Shown: positions 50,035 to 64,000 of the stretch, piece after piece
Layout: the number at the start of each line of letters is the position of its first letter
How positions within the stretch are numbered: position 1 is the first letter of the stretch
Origin: Lutjanus erythropterus
Taxonomy: Eukaryota > Chordata > Actinopteri > Lutjaniformes > Lutjanidae
Length of the DNA: 64,000 nucleotides
Assembly (NCBI GenBank): GCA_020091685.1
Contig: CM034603.1
Span: 25,512,298-25,576,297 of the forward strand
Direction: 5' to 3'
Translations under genes and position numbers: made by a program
The notes under the pieces: model-generated
Databases searched by the model: none
The model's input: the letters and a program-made list of their open reading frames with translations, nothing else
Told to the model about the DNA's origin: nothing

Positions 50035-50174
50035 GATCAAACATTCCTCCAGTTCTTTCTCCCACCATCTGATGTCCTGACGCAGAGGAGTTTGTGAGGG
50101 TTAAAAGTTGGTCACGACTGCACTCTTAAGAGCTAACACACACAGCAGATGAACCACAACATGTGTGTTTTGGT
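50035..50174 (+). repeat. Direct duplicate of unique sequence, copy 2 of pair III
   Basis: The second copy of the segment at 48731-48868. It is preceded, as copy 1 is, by a T-rich stretch (TTTATTTATTTTTTTAATG here). Between the copies lie a family A remnant, the compound microsatellite and unassigned sequence. Confidence 0.88.
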
Positions 50175-52599
50175 CTGGCGCTTCTTGCAGTCGCCAAATG
50201 GCAATATCTCGACACCAAAACCTCCATTATCTTTTCGTTTCATCTCCAGGGTTTTAAAAGCCACCGAGTGAAACTCTGTGGATGGTTTCAGATGCACCCA
50301 TCTGAGCCACAGTGCCACTTCCAATTTCAAGGGTGTTGATAGAAAACAAAATATGTATTATGAGGTGGGGGGATTGTCGGCAGTGAATTATAGGCTGTCA
50401 ACTGAGAGAAGGAGAAAAACTCCCAGAATGCAACATATTGAGAAGCTGTCCCGGCCCATGCTTTGCTCTCTCGAGCTCAATAGACGGCTTAGCAGGCAGG
50501 TCAGGGGGGAGGAATCTGAAAAGCTACTTTCCTCAGTCACTCACTGACCAGAATGCATGATAAGGCTTCATGTCAACAAGGCCAGGGATAGGGATCACAG
50601 CCAATTATAGCTAAGTCAAAGTGGTTACCATGGCAATTTGACTAAATGCTCTATATAGAGCATTATTCAATTCCCTCACTGATTGTGTAATTTAAAGTTA
50701 ATCTGAGGTACAGATACAGAGAGAGCAGCCCCCTGTTCCCTTTCTTCTTTTTTACACACACGCAGGGATCGTGTTATGGATTTTTTCCTGCAGCTTTCTT
50801 GACACCGTTTTCCCTGCAGCTGGTGCCCTTCTGTCGCAGTCTTCAACTTCTGCAAAGTTGAGCAGTCAAACAAAGCACAGAACGTGAGATGAAAAGCTTT
50901 TCATGCCTCCCTAAGACATTGACATTTGTGCACACAAACAGTCTACCAGTCTCTCCAAAACCTCGCAAAACTTGTTTAAACCGAGAAAATCAACAGAGAG
51001 AAATACCTACATCCAGAAACCTTTGTTGTCACAAGGTTTTTCCTTCTTAGCTGTGTTTAAATCCTCAGATCTTAAGCAACATCCAGTTAAGTCGACCAAA
51101 AATATATTCTCTTTCAGCTCTCCGCCTACTCCTCCTCCTCCTACAGAGCAAAGAAATCTCCTTTATATATATTTTAACTTTTTCGACAGATTTGTCATTA
51201 CTCGCCCAATTACAAGTTGACAAGACCGTCATTAATGAGGCCGAGACTATCCGCAGTTTGGAGAGGAGGCAATTTGTTCTTTAGGCCGCCAGTACAGTCT
51301 TGATACTCCCCCTAATTGATGTAGTGTTAGCCTATGACCAGAGAGATCTATACAGGCGAGGGAGGAGGAGACCGGCAAGGCACAAGCCTAATCAATCGCT
51401 CGGCCTCTGTTGACAGCAGCATGCCATCGTGCCATAGTGGCCTGATAGATGGCCAGAGTCTCCAGCAGACAGCCAGAGAAAGGAGGTTACACAGGCAGAT
51501 GGCGTGTGCATGTGTGAGGGTGTTTTTTTTTTTTTTTTTTTTTTTTAGCCCGAAAGACGCTCAGGATTTTAAAACCCCATGAAATGCATACTTTTCTGCC
51601 TGCTCTCTGTGGCTGCCGTGATAAACCCGTCACTCCTTCCATGAGGAATGGCAGGCGGGACGATCATTAGTCTTCGCAGTAAAGCCGGCGACTTCACTCT
51701 GTGTTTTATCATCCACCATTCTGGACAGGTTTTCTGAAAGGCTTTGGGTAATTGTAGTGGTTATTGGAATAGATGGAGTGACCCCACAGCCCTCCACTTA
51801 TAGTCCGGCTACACTGACGTCTCCTAATGAGGTGATAAACAGTCCAGCTAAGCAGAATCTACTGGCCATTAGATAGATCATGGTATTATAATGAAATGTC
51901 TAGTGGCTGAATGCCAGAGAATTTATACCATTAGTTTCATATTTTGTTATACTGCTACCACTACCAGTGTGTGCAGAAGTTTCCCCTAATACACGATGAC
52001 TTTTCATACTCTCAACAGTGTATGTTTCACAGATGTCGGTGTGTTTTTTTTCTTCTGTTTGCTTGTGTGACATGAACAGACTGACATAGAATATCATTAT
52101 AGCTGAGCCAGGCACAGCAGGCTGAAATGACTAGCAGACATGTGGGTCGGGGGTTTCAGGGTAGGAATTTCAAGCCGGAATCACTTCAACTTTGAGCCGT
52201 TCAAACAATGCTAATTGCGTCAGGCCCTGACTGTCAAAAGTGTGAGGATAATTAGAGTGAGGGGGCAAAGTGAACCCGGGGTGGTAAGCGTTAGTACATG
52301 ACAATGCTCGGGAGCCAATGGGAGCAGGGAAAAAGGTAACAGGCTGAAAGGAGGGCTAATTAGCAGAGAGCGGTGCAGAAAATACAAATGGTAGCTGCCC
52401 CCTCAGGGACCCACTATTGCTGCAAACAACGGCGATTATTGACAGTTCATGCAGCGCTCTGCTTGCACTTCTTAAATGGAACACATTTGCATGTTCTACT
52501 TAGATTTTACCTAATTGTTTTCTCAGAATTGCAGACAGTTACATTTCTTTTGTTTTCTTTTTTTTTTTGTTTTTTTACTTTGGATCATTTTAACCTTGG
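50175..52599. promoter_or_regulatory. Repeat-poor region with many TAAT sites, candidate intronic enhancers
   Basis: Between about 51230 and 52350 the sequence lacks MITEs and holds many homeodomain-type cores in short range: CATTAATGAGG, CCTAATTGATG, CCTAATCAATC, CCTAATGAGG, GATAATTAGAG, GCTAATTAGC. Such clustering fits a developmental enhancer in an intron of a neural gene. It is only an inference from site density. A 23-base T run interrupts it at about 51524-51546. Confidence 0.33.
50645..50664. repeat. Perfect 20-bp palindrome around CTATATAG
   Basis: AATGCTCTATATAGAGCATT equals its own reverse complement. It could be chance, a bound site or a cruciform-prone spot. Confidence 0.7.
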
Positions 52600-53075
52600 A
52601 TAATGGATTTCTTTTTTTTTCTCCTTGCAGATCTCCACACCTGTAGTTTCACACCATTTGTGACATGACATTTCATTACTTTGAAAAAGGAAATACAGAA
52701 GAAAAACCTGTTTAACTGAAATCTGTGGACAGGCAGATTTGAGTGATAGTGAAACACCCACTGTGTAAAATTTACAGGGATTTATCGGCAGAATACGGCA
52801 GAAATGGAATATATTATAATGTGTTTTCATTAGTCTATAATTAACTGAACCTAAGAATTGATGTGTTTTCATTTCATGGATGCCGCCATGTTACACCGTC
52901 ATGTTTCTACAGTAGCCCAGAATGGACAAACCAAACGCTGCCTCTAGATACGGCCTTTTACATTTTTTGCAAGTTTTGCAGCTGCTGTAGTTTCTCCTAC
53001 ATGCTTGGAAGGGGAAGGTGAGGTTTGCAGTCTCTCAGCACATCACTAGATGCCTCTAAATATATAGGTATATAC
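52600..53075. repeat. Teleost interspersed repeat, copy 1 of a local pair
   Basis: It holds GATCTCCACACCTGTAGTTT, ATTATAATGTGTTTTCATTA, GCCGCCATGTTACACCGTCA, TTCTACAGTAGCCCAGAATG and CTACATGCTTGGAAGGGGA in order, an arrangement I recognise as a frequent teleost repeat. Confidence 0.7.
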
Positions 53076-53284
53076 TATGTATGTAATATGTTATTTTCCA
53101 CTAGAGATACCACCAAATCCAAAAACTTTATTTGGCAAAGCATGAATAATGCAATGGAAACATATTTCTTCTATCAAACTGATTTCTTGCGACTCATAAA
53201 CAGACACTTACTTATTCATTGAACATTTGACATTATTATGAACTCTAATTAATGTGAAATGGGCAAACAAAAGCTGTTATTCCA

Positions 53285-53670
53285 GCTCAGAGTATAAATT
53301 TCAAAGGAGGACTCTGTAGTGTTGTTTCCTTGATCTCTGATGACATGTCATAGTTATTTTATGATAAATTTCAATAAATATATTACAGATTTTCTCCTTG
53401 AAAACGACTTTATAACTTTTTTACTTTGCAAATCTCCATATCTGTAGTTCCACACTATTTGTGAAATGACAAAAAGGAAAATACAGACGAATAATCTATT
53501 TCATTGTAATGTGCTGAAAAAGGGGGGGGGGGGGGGCAGATTTGAGTGAAATAGTTAATTTTCCCCCAAAGTAGAGCTATTTGGCTGCGCTCCCATCTGC
53601 TGTGTTCCATGTATAGATTTTTCCTCCTGTGTGGACTCCAGACTCTTCGATCGCCGACACTGTAAAATGG
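53285..53670. repeat. Same repeat family, second copy
   Basis: GGACTCTGTAGTGTTGTTTC, CTTTGCAAATCTCCATATCT, a GATTTGAGTGAAATAG block and TGCTGTGTTCCATGTATAG repeat the left part of the family. A 15-base G run sits inside at 53522-53536. Confidence 0.68.
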
Positions 53671-54182
53671 ATTATATTACACTCCATTCTGCCGGGATTC
53701 TGCCTTTTTTTCCTCTATCTCGCTTTACAGAGCAAGTAAAGCAAAAGAAACAAATGAGGGGGGTTTGCACGACTGTAAAACAAACTATCCTCGGTCCAGA
53801 TAGGTTTGGCTCTGCGGTGGATGTTCTCTAGGTGGAGGCCTTCCTGATGTCTCTGTAGCCTTTGTGTTTGCTCAAGAATTTATGAGGTTACCATTGGGTC
53901 TCCGATGACTTAGATTAGATGCTTTAGCCAACATCCACGACCACAGAGAGATGGAGAGATGAATTGTTTCGTCTTTCCCCATTCCTGTATCGCGTGTAAT
54001 GGTCCGTCTGTTTAAAACTGTGGTAAATATTGGACTGCTGTCGCCTATTTATTTTGTGCCAGTGGATTTTTAACCGCGTGATGTGTGGTCTTTATTGTAC
54101 TGAAGCAGTGATCCCTCTCCACTCATTAATTTTATTATTTTGCCTAAAAGTTTCTTCTCTGTCTCCTCTTCTCCTCTGGCAG
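53671..54182. other. Unique sequence leading to the first lectin exon
   Basis: No repeat recognised. The last 40 bases form the pyrimidine-rich acceptor region of the exon at 54183. Confidence 0.5.
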
Positions 54183-54396
54183 GGTTCAGCCGGGCCGCTC
54201 TTCCTTTCGGGCTGGTCAGGAGAGAGCTCTCATGCGAAGGATATGCAATTGATCTCCGCTGCCCGGGGAGTGATGTCATTATGATCGAGACGGCCAACTA
54301 CGGCCGGACTGACGACAAGATCTGTGACGCTGACCCGTTCCAGATGGAGAACGTCAACTGCTACCTCCCCGATGCCTACAAGATTATATCACAAAG
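54183..54396 (+). CDS. adgrl2: adgrl2 coding exon 2: N-terminal part of the SUEL/rhamnose-binding lectin domain
   Basis: This 214-bp exon encodes residues 26-97 of the receptor, phase 1 in and phase 2 out. It starts with the mature N-terminus ([16 protein letters not shown]) and continues into the galactose/rhamnose-binding lectin fold, with cysteines at residues 43, 52, 73 and 85 and the conserved [11 protein letters not shown] block. In latrophilins this extracellular domain helps bind teneurins on the opposing cell. The wording [22 protein letters not shown] and DADPFQMEN fits ADGRL2 better than ADGRL1 (which favours GLPFGLMRRELAC) or ADGRL3 (RAPIPMAVVRREL). The acceptor is a pyrimidine-rich tract ending ctctggcag, and the donor is CAAAG/gtaaaa. 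Whether this is teleost paralogue 2a or 2b cannot be told from this part. Confidence 0.95.
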
Positions 54397-54601
54397 GTAA
54401 AACGCTGGGCAGATGAGGGATCTGATTTCACAAACATAACCAGGATCTGGGGAGGCAAAATACGGACCTGTTTTTGCCCCCTCCAGGGTTCATACAGGGG
54501 CTGAAAATCCTTGAAAACACTTGAATTTTAATGTAGTGTTTGAAAAGTGCTTGGATTTTGGGTGAAGTGCCTGAAACTTCTTGAAATTTTAATCTCATTT
54601 A

Positions 54602-54953
54602 AGGCTGCGGCTAATGATTATCGTAATTAGCAATTTATCTGTCGATCATTTTCTCAGTTAACTGACTAGTTCTTTGGTTCGGAAAATGTCAGAAAATGTT
54701 GATCAGTGTTTCCCAAAACCCAAGATGACATCCTCGAATGTCCTATTTTGTCCACAACCCAAAGATATTTAGTGTACTGTCATACAGGGGTAAAGAAACC
54801 AGAAAAATGCTTATATCTAAGAAGCTGAATCAGAGAATTTGGACTTGTTTTCTTAGAAAATGACTCAAAATTATTAATCATTTATCCAAATAGCTGGCCA
54901 TTAATTTAATAGTTGGCAACTAATCAATTAATCGACTAATTGTTGCAGCTGTA
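54602..54953. mobile_element. Family A MITE, full length
   Basis: Left end AAGGCTGCGGCTAATGATTA, right end CTAATTGTTGCAGCTGTAA, about 352 bp with all internal landmarks. It is the best reference copy in the window. Confidence 0.82.
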
Positions 54954-55109
54954 ATAGCATTACTTTAATAATAAATTCCTCACTGACTGAATGATCTGCT
55001 TTTTAGATGAAGTAAGAAAACAAGCAGAAGAAAGGGAGGTTATTATTTCTGTGAGCGTTGCCTTGAAAATGACAAGATGTCATAGAAATTCTTAGATAAT
55101 TTATATTCT

Positions 55110-55924
55110 TAGGTTGGGTAGGTTGTATTGATACCTGAAATTTGGTATTTACTCTCCCTGTAATAAAAAAAATATATATATTGAGCTGTAAAAAATGAGT
55201 CCAAGCATCTCAGTTTCAACTTTGCTATTTATTTATAATATTTTGTTTTTTATTTTACACACTGCATGACATAAATCCCTCCCCACCTCTCTCTCCCTAC
55301 AACCTGCAGCCAGTCAGTCTGTCACCAGGGCGTTCAGCGCTGTTGTTTGTGTCACGGATGAAGCACATGTGATACGCTTCCTGTTATTTTGTAGCTGCTG
55401 ACGTTACTCCTGCTGTGCTTCAAACTGTGATATTCCCCTGTCAGTAGTCTGCTCTTCATGAATATTGGTTTCATACTAAGATTTCAGGCATAGTAATTAA
55501 TCCCACCTGCTGTTTTAACCCACTGATTAGCATGTTGGTGAGGAATTTCGGATGCAACCAGTGGCTGAGTGTTGGCTAACGCTAATAACAATGCTAAGCT
55601 AATGACAGCAAAGACAGTAAAGAAAGCCTAGTTAACGCCACAATAAGTTATCCGAGCTAATTAATCATCTGAAGTTGTTGATGCCTCACTTAAACTTTTT
55701 TGTGCATAAAGGGTTAAACTTTGGAGCTGGTTGCACACATGCAGACATTAATGACACACTCTTCAACTTTTAGATATATTTTGAGTTTGATTAGACTTAT
55801 TGCCCTCGCCATCTTTGTACTTTGCATAAATAATATTACAGTGAGTGTTGTCTTTGTTGTGTTTTGGAAAGTTTTTTAGCTAGTTTGTACCCTGACAAAG
55901 TGCAGAGTTCAGTACCCAACCCTA
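55110..55924. mobile_element. TIR element with TAGGTTGGGTA ends
   Basis: The left end TAGGTTGGGTA and right end TACCCAACCCTA are inverted, 815 bp apart, with no coding frame inside. Flanks show no clean target duplication. Its ends resemble the element nested at 10509-11065. Confidence 0.55.
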
Positions 55925-56927
55925 CAGATTACTGTATATAGGATGCCAAATCTACTTAAAGACATTTCAAAACAAAACTTTGATGTGTTTTCCTTCATTT
56001 TGTCACCCTTCTGTAGAGTGCTATCACGAAACAGTCATTTAAAGCAAAAACAAAAACATCTGATTTAAAGTGATGGAGTGAAATTACAATTTTGAGTATT
56101 CATGTATATAAATATGTAATTTACCACAGCTGTAAGGTGCTGAAAAGCTTAAAAATGCTTTTAAACTTACTGAATTCGACTTGTAGGAACCGTGCCCCTG
56201 TGATCTGCACACAAAAGAAATGTTGAAATTATCACCCTGCTCTTGCAGCCGCCTACGTACCGGACAATTAATCAACATCTCACACCTTTTAAATGTTGTT
56301 TTTTTTAAATTCCTTCATTGACTAGATTATGTAGGTGGCATTTTGAAATTCAGAAAACTGGGGCGCAGATTAATTCTTGACAGGCAGGAATTGACATCCG
56401 TGCGGCAGAGCTCTTCACACCAGCTGCGCGTTGTTGCTGCTGTTTGAGTCATAATCAGCGTAGCTCAGAGAGACTGCAAGTCACATGAACACCCTCTTAA
56501 TTCCCTATCTGGAACATTGGGCTTGCTTTGTTCAAACACTTGTACGCATTGAAGTGGCTTTGCCTCAGGTAGTGAGCAATGCCCATCACCGTGCCTTTTA
56601 TCCTGGTTACCCTCTCACAGGATTCTGCTTTGCTGTCAAACGACAGTGCAGCAACACTTCAACTCGACTGCTGCTTTACCCCTAGAGGTGTGTGTATTTT
56701 TAAAGGGCATTGGATGAACTATTCATAAATAGTAACCAGCACAGTTCATCTTCTAATGCACCGCTCTGTCCTGACCTGGCACCCCTAAAGCGAGCTTCTG
56801 AGCATCATCGCCCACCTTCCTACACCTCTGGGTTTCTTCCCCTGATTCATCCTCTCCTGTATTTACTCCCAGGAGACGCAGCGCTGCAGAACAGCTCAGG
56901 AATAGATCAAGTCTGACTCTGTCTTTC
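55925..56927. other. Gene-free sequence
   Basis: No exon or repeat is clear. Two short plus-strand frames (56485-56685, 56710-56916) show no domain. Confidence 0.35.
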
Positions 56928-57502
56928 TACACTATGAGAAATAGAGGTGCTAATTAGAATCATTAAAGGGTTCTTTGGTTTGTCACATAGCATAACCCTT
57001 TTTGGTTCATGGTAGAACCTTTTCACCCAGAAGAGAACCCTTGTATGGTGTAATGGTTCCACCATTACACCATACAAGAGGAACTTTTCCTCTTTCTAAG
57101 GGCTAGGGGGTTCTACAGAGAACCTTCTTGTATTGCAAGAGTTATATTTAGAACCCACCCTGGTAGTTCTACCGAGAATCATTTTTTATTTGAAGGGTTT
57201 TACCTATAGAACCCCACCCAAGGAGTTCTACCAATAAGCCCTTTATATTACAAGGATTTTATCTAGAACCCAACAGTGGGGTTTTACTGTGAACCCTTTT
57301 ATGTTACGGTACAAAGAACCATTTACAAAAGAGTCCCTTAAGGATTTCAACAATTCTTGAAGAAATCCTTCTTCCAAAAAATGTTTTTTGGATAAAACGG
57401 GTTCTTAATGGAACCTGTGACAACTTCTGAAGGAAATGGTTCTGGATAGAGCCTCGTCCTTTCAGGAAGAAACCTTTTGGAACCCGTATTTCTCAGAGTG
57501 TA
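56928..57502. mobile_element. GGTTCT element with internal tandem units, copy 2
   Basis: The left end TACACTATGAGAAATA and the right end TATTTCTCAGAGTGTA are inverted repeats with one mismatch. Inside, degenerate units of about 55-60 bp contain GGTTCTACC/AGAACCC and TTATATTACAAGG. In reverse complement they match the units at 8679-9378. TA at both edges could be the target duplication. A perfect 18-bp hairpin lies at 57040-57078. Confidence 0.82.
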
Positions 57503-58684
57503 AGTTTACAGCTCTCTGGTACAGTAAAGCGCCGCTGACAGTGTCCATGCCCTCTTGGTTTGACTGCAACCTGCTCCACCGTGCACCACATCTGTTGACA
57601 AGTCAGCCTCTCGCTCGCTGGAGCTGCACTTCAAACTTATCTCCATCGTAGATTCCCCGGAGGCTGTGTGCGGAGTGAAAGCTTTGAGAAGACTCTGCAC
57701 CACAAGCCCTTAACCAGAATTATTCTAATGATTCAGATCAGAGGAAATGGGCTCCTGACCATAATTAAGGTTGATGTGATAAACCAGGGATGTTAAAACA
57801 GTCACAAAGCTTTGGGAGACTGATTAGTCCTCCTTCAGTCTGCAGCGGAGTAAAACAAGGAGGATATTTAAACTACGTCACATTAAGACACAATGCGCTG
57901 CCAATATTGGGAAGATTACCAAAAAGGCGAAAGCGCCACAGACAGATAAACAAACATATTAAACAAGATTGGAGAGATGGAAACAGTGGGAAGTCGCTGC
58001 ACAGAGTGGCAGTTTTGTTGGTTTGGAAAATTGTGACAAAAAGTATTCATCAGCAGCCCGTTTCTCACAACAAAAACAACCAGACAGGCTTGATTTTCTA
58101 CAACATTTGAATCAAAGTGATTTGTCAAATAAAATGTTTGGTTGTTGACTAAAAAATGTGGCTGGATGAAAAATGGATGAAGAAACTGATGGAAACCGTT
58201 TAATATTCAGCCGGACATTCCCTCAGAGGTGTACTGTAAATGGACGGTATGTCTGACCTTGTTGTCTCCACCTCTCTGTTTTCTACTTGTGTAGGTATAA
58301 AAACTATTCACACACACACACAATAATCTAAATGGCTGCTTTGCTGACTTGCATTACCTCATTTCAATGGCCACCTATTCTGTGACCCAGTGAAACGAAC
58401 AGAATAAATCTTTTACCCGGTCAGAGGTGCAGCTCTGAGATAGAAAGCAAGCAGGATTCAAACACTTTGCTGCCATGAAAATCGTGCTCAGTGCAATAGA
58501 GATTACATGCAGTGATTTCAGTGGCAGTTTAAAACAGAGGAAGCGTGTCAAAATGCTTAGCAACAACACCTCCCTTCTCTCCACAGCACAAGCATCTAAA
58601 AATTGCAGTGGTATAAATGCCAGAGTGAATTCTTATAAAGAAATTAGGAGTGGTGGAAGAAGTGTTTTTTTGTTTTCTGTTTTT
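57503..58684. other. Gene-free sequence
   Basis: No exon recognised. The 106-residue frame at 57790-58110 contains a GVKQG string like one in reverse transcriptases but nothing else of that family. Confidence 0.35.
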
Positions 58685-59110
58685 TACTTCAAGCCGCTTT
58701 AATCAATATATTCTGTTAACAATGGATCAAATGACCTTGGGTAATGTGAAAACAGTCATTTGACAAACCCACAGAGAATTATCACCCTACTCTGCAGCTT
58801 TAACATCTTTTTAGCTCTTTTTTTTTTTAGTTTTCCAGGCTGCAACTTTAATGTTTCCGTTCCGTCTCACCGCTCTCATTGAACTCTTCCAGCCAAAACA
58901 GGCAGCTGTTGTCAGCGAAAAAGCCCTGATAAACTGACTGTACAATACCTGCTCAGCAACAGCAGACAAAGTCACCAAAGTGGACATAATGGAACCTTGA
59001 GCAGCCAAAGAGCCAAATATATTCCTCTGGAGTTGGTTGAGCCCAAAATGGAGCTAAAAGGAGAGAATACTCCAAAAGAATGCTAATGTTCCTCCGTCTC
59101 TCCTGAATGT
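58685..59110. repeat. Teleost interspersed repeat, copy 2
   Basis: It corresponds to 35255-35625, with CCACAGAGAATTATCACC, TACTCTGCAGC, TACCTGCTCAGCAACAGCAG and ATGGAGCTAAAAGGAGAGAA, and carries an extra T-rich insert at 58810-58835. Confidence 0.7.
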
Positions 59111-59199
59111 GCAGCTAAGCAATTGGTTACAAATACATTAGTCATATCATATTAGTCATATGTTTACAGCGTATTGCACGACCCCCACACTAAAACAAA

Positions 59200-59890
59200 A
59201 CAGTTAATGCAGATTTAAGTAAAAGTTTTTCCTAGAAGAAAAAACCCTGCACTGAAAGTTTTACTTAAGTAAAAATACTTCACCCCAAGGTTGCTCACTG
59301 AGGTGGGCCGTCCACCTAATTATTATATAAATTGTTATTTATATAAATTTCATGATATAAATTTCTAATTCATAGCAATGCATTGCATTAAATGAGCTAA
59401 TCATATCTTTTATATGTTAATTCTTAATCTGCTATGTTAACTATTAGGGTTGGGGAATATACTGATATTATATTGATATTGTGATATGAAACTAGATTAT
59501 TGTTTTACATTTTGGACATTGTGATATGCATAAGTATCTTCTCCTGGTTTTTAATGCTGAATTACAGTAAAATGACCTAATTTTCTGAACCTACCAGACT
59601 GTTCTATTATTTGCCTTAAACCACATGTTCATTATATTCACATTACTGATGATTATTTATTAATAATCTGTTTGTGTTTGTTTTGTGAAATCACCCATAG
59701 TCGTATTTACAATATTGTTGCAATTTCAATAGCGACGTATTTGATCATAAATATCATGATACTTGATTTTGTCATAACATCCAGCTTTACTAATTATATC
59801 TGTCACTTACACGTAGAGTAGATTATTTACCTCCGAAGTATTTAGAAATTGTACATAAGTACTTGAATAAATATATTTTTACTAGTGGGA
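59200..59890. mobile_element. Probable CAGAGGTGG-family remnant split by a family B MITE
   Basis: AAGTAAAAGTTTTT and TTACTTAAGTAAAAATACTT on the left and GTACATAAGTACTTGAATAA on the right recall the interior ends of that family, but the termini are lost. Weak assignment. Confidence 0.4.
59445..59789. mobile_element. Family B hAT-like MITE, full length
   Basis: The left end is TAGGGTTGGGG and the right end, inverted, is ATCCAGCTTTA. The flanks TTAACTAT and CTAATTAT match at 6 of 8 bases, fitting an 8-bp hAT target duplication. At 345 bp this is the intact reference for the broken copies at 6590 and 10290. Confidence 0.78.

Positions 59891-64000
<4,110 letters not shown>

Larger units (their letters stand above)
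31725..54182 (+). other. adgrl2: adgrl2 intron between signal-peptide exon and first lectin exon
   Basis: This 22.5 kb GT-AG intron has a consensus donor (gtgagt) and a pyrimidine-rich acceptor. It interrupts a Gly codon in phase 1. It holds repeats, a long GT microsatellite, a CT/AT microsatellite, one pair of directly duplicated unique segments and several repeat-poor islands, described separately. No alternative coding exon with convincing sequence was seen. Confidence 0.9.

Noticed and set aside
48731..50174. Pair III as a haplotype assembly error
   Set aside because: About 10 percent divergence between copies is too high for ordinary allelic copies, though long reads would settle it.
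54140..54400. Taking the open frame from ATG 54140 as a start of the gene
   Set aside because: The first residues come from the intron's pyrimidine tract. The exon clearly starts after the acceptor at 54182 and joins the signal-peptide exon in phase.
57790..58110. Frame with GVKQG, a reverse-transcriptase-like string
   Set aside because: The rest of the reverse transcriptase signature is absent before and after. Probably chance.

Overview
The window is vertebrate nuclear DNA, almost certainly from a spiny-rayed teleost. It is AT-rich, has widely spaced GT-AG exons, and is packed with short non-autonomous transposons of the kinds common in percomorph fish: hAT-like MITEs, foldback elements and a SINE/LINE-type tail. 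There are no bacterial-style operons, no CRISPR array, and no rRNA or tRNA that I can recognise. The only protein-coding gene I can support is the 5' part of adgrl2 (latrophilin-2, an adhesion GPCR) on the plus strand. Three coding exons join in phase: a signal-peptide exon (ATG at 31649, donor after 31724) and two exons that together encode the whole rhamnose-binding-type (SUEL) lectin domain (54183-54396 and 62849-62958). They give residues 1-133 of the receptor. The olfactomedin, hormone-receptor, GAIN and seven-transmembrane exons lie beyond the right edge. Layout: 1-31511 is sequence upstream of the first coding exon, most simply a 5'UTR intron of the same gene because that exon opens with a strong splice acceptor. 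31512-31648 is 5'UTR with several short upstream ORFs. 31725-54182 is a 22.5 kb intron, 54397-62848 an 8.5 kb intron, and 62959-64000 the start of the next intron. Non-coding DNA is over 99 percent of the window and is a mosaic. One MITE family (called family A here) recurs about twenty times, often back to back. A second family with CAGAGGTGG ends occurs three or four times, and a third built of GGTTCT/GAACC units occurs twice. Several elements are nested, and target-site duplications can be read for some, including a perfect 8-bp one at 32224/32451. Between the repeats lie unique islands that may be regulatory. I found no convincing new molecular system. The most interesting observations are structural: MITEs that have grown internal tandem arrays, three separate cases of unique sequence duplicated directly on both sides of a transposon-rich block, nested transposons, and the uORF-bearing leader of adgrl2.
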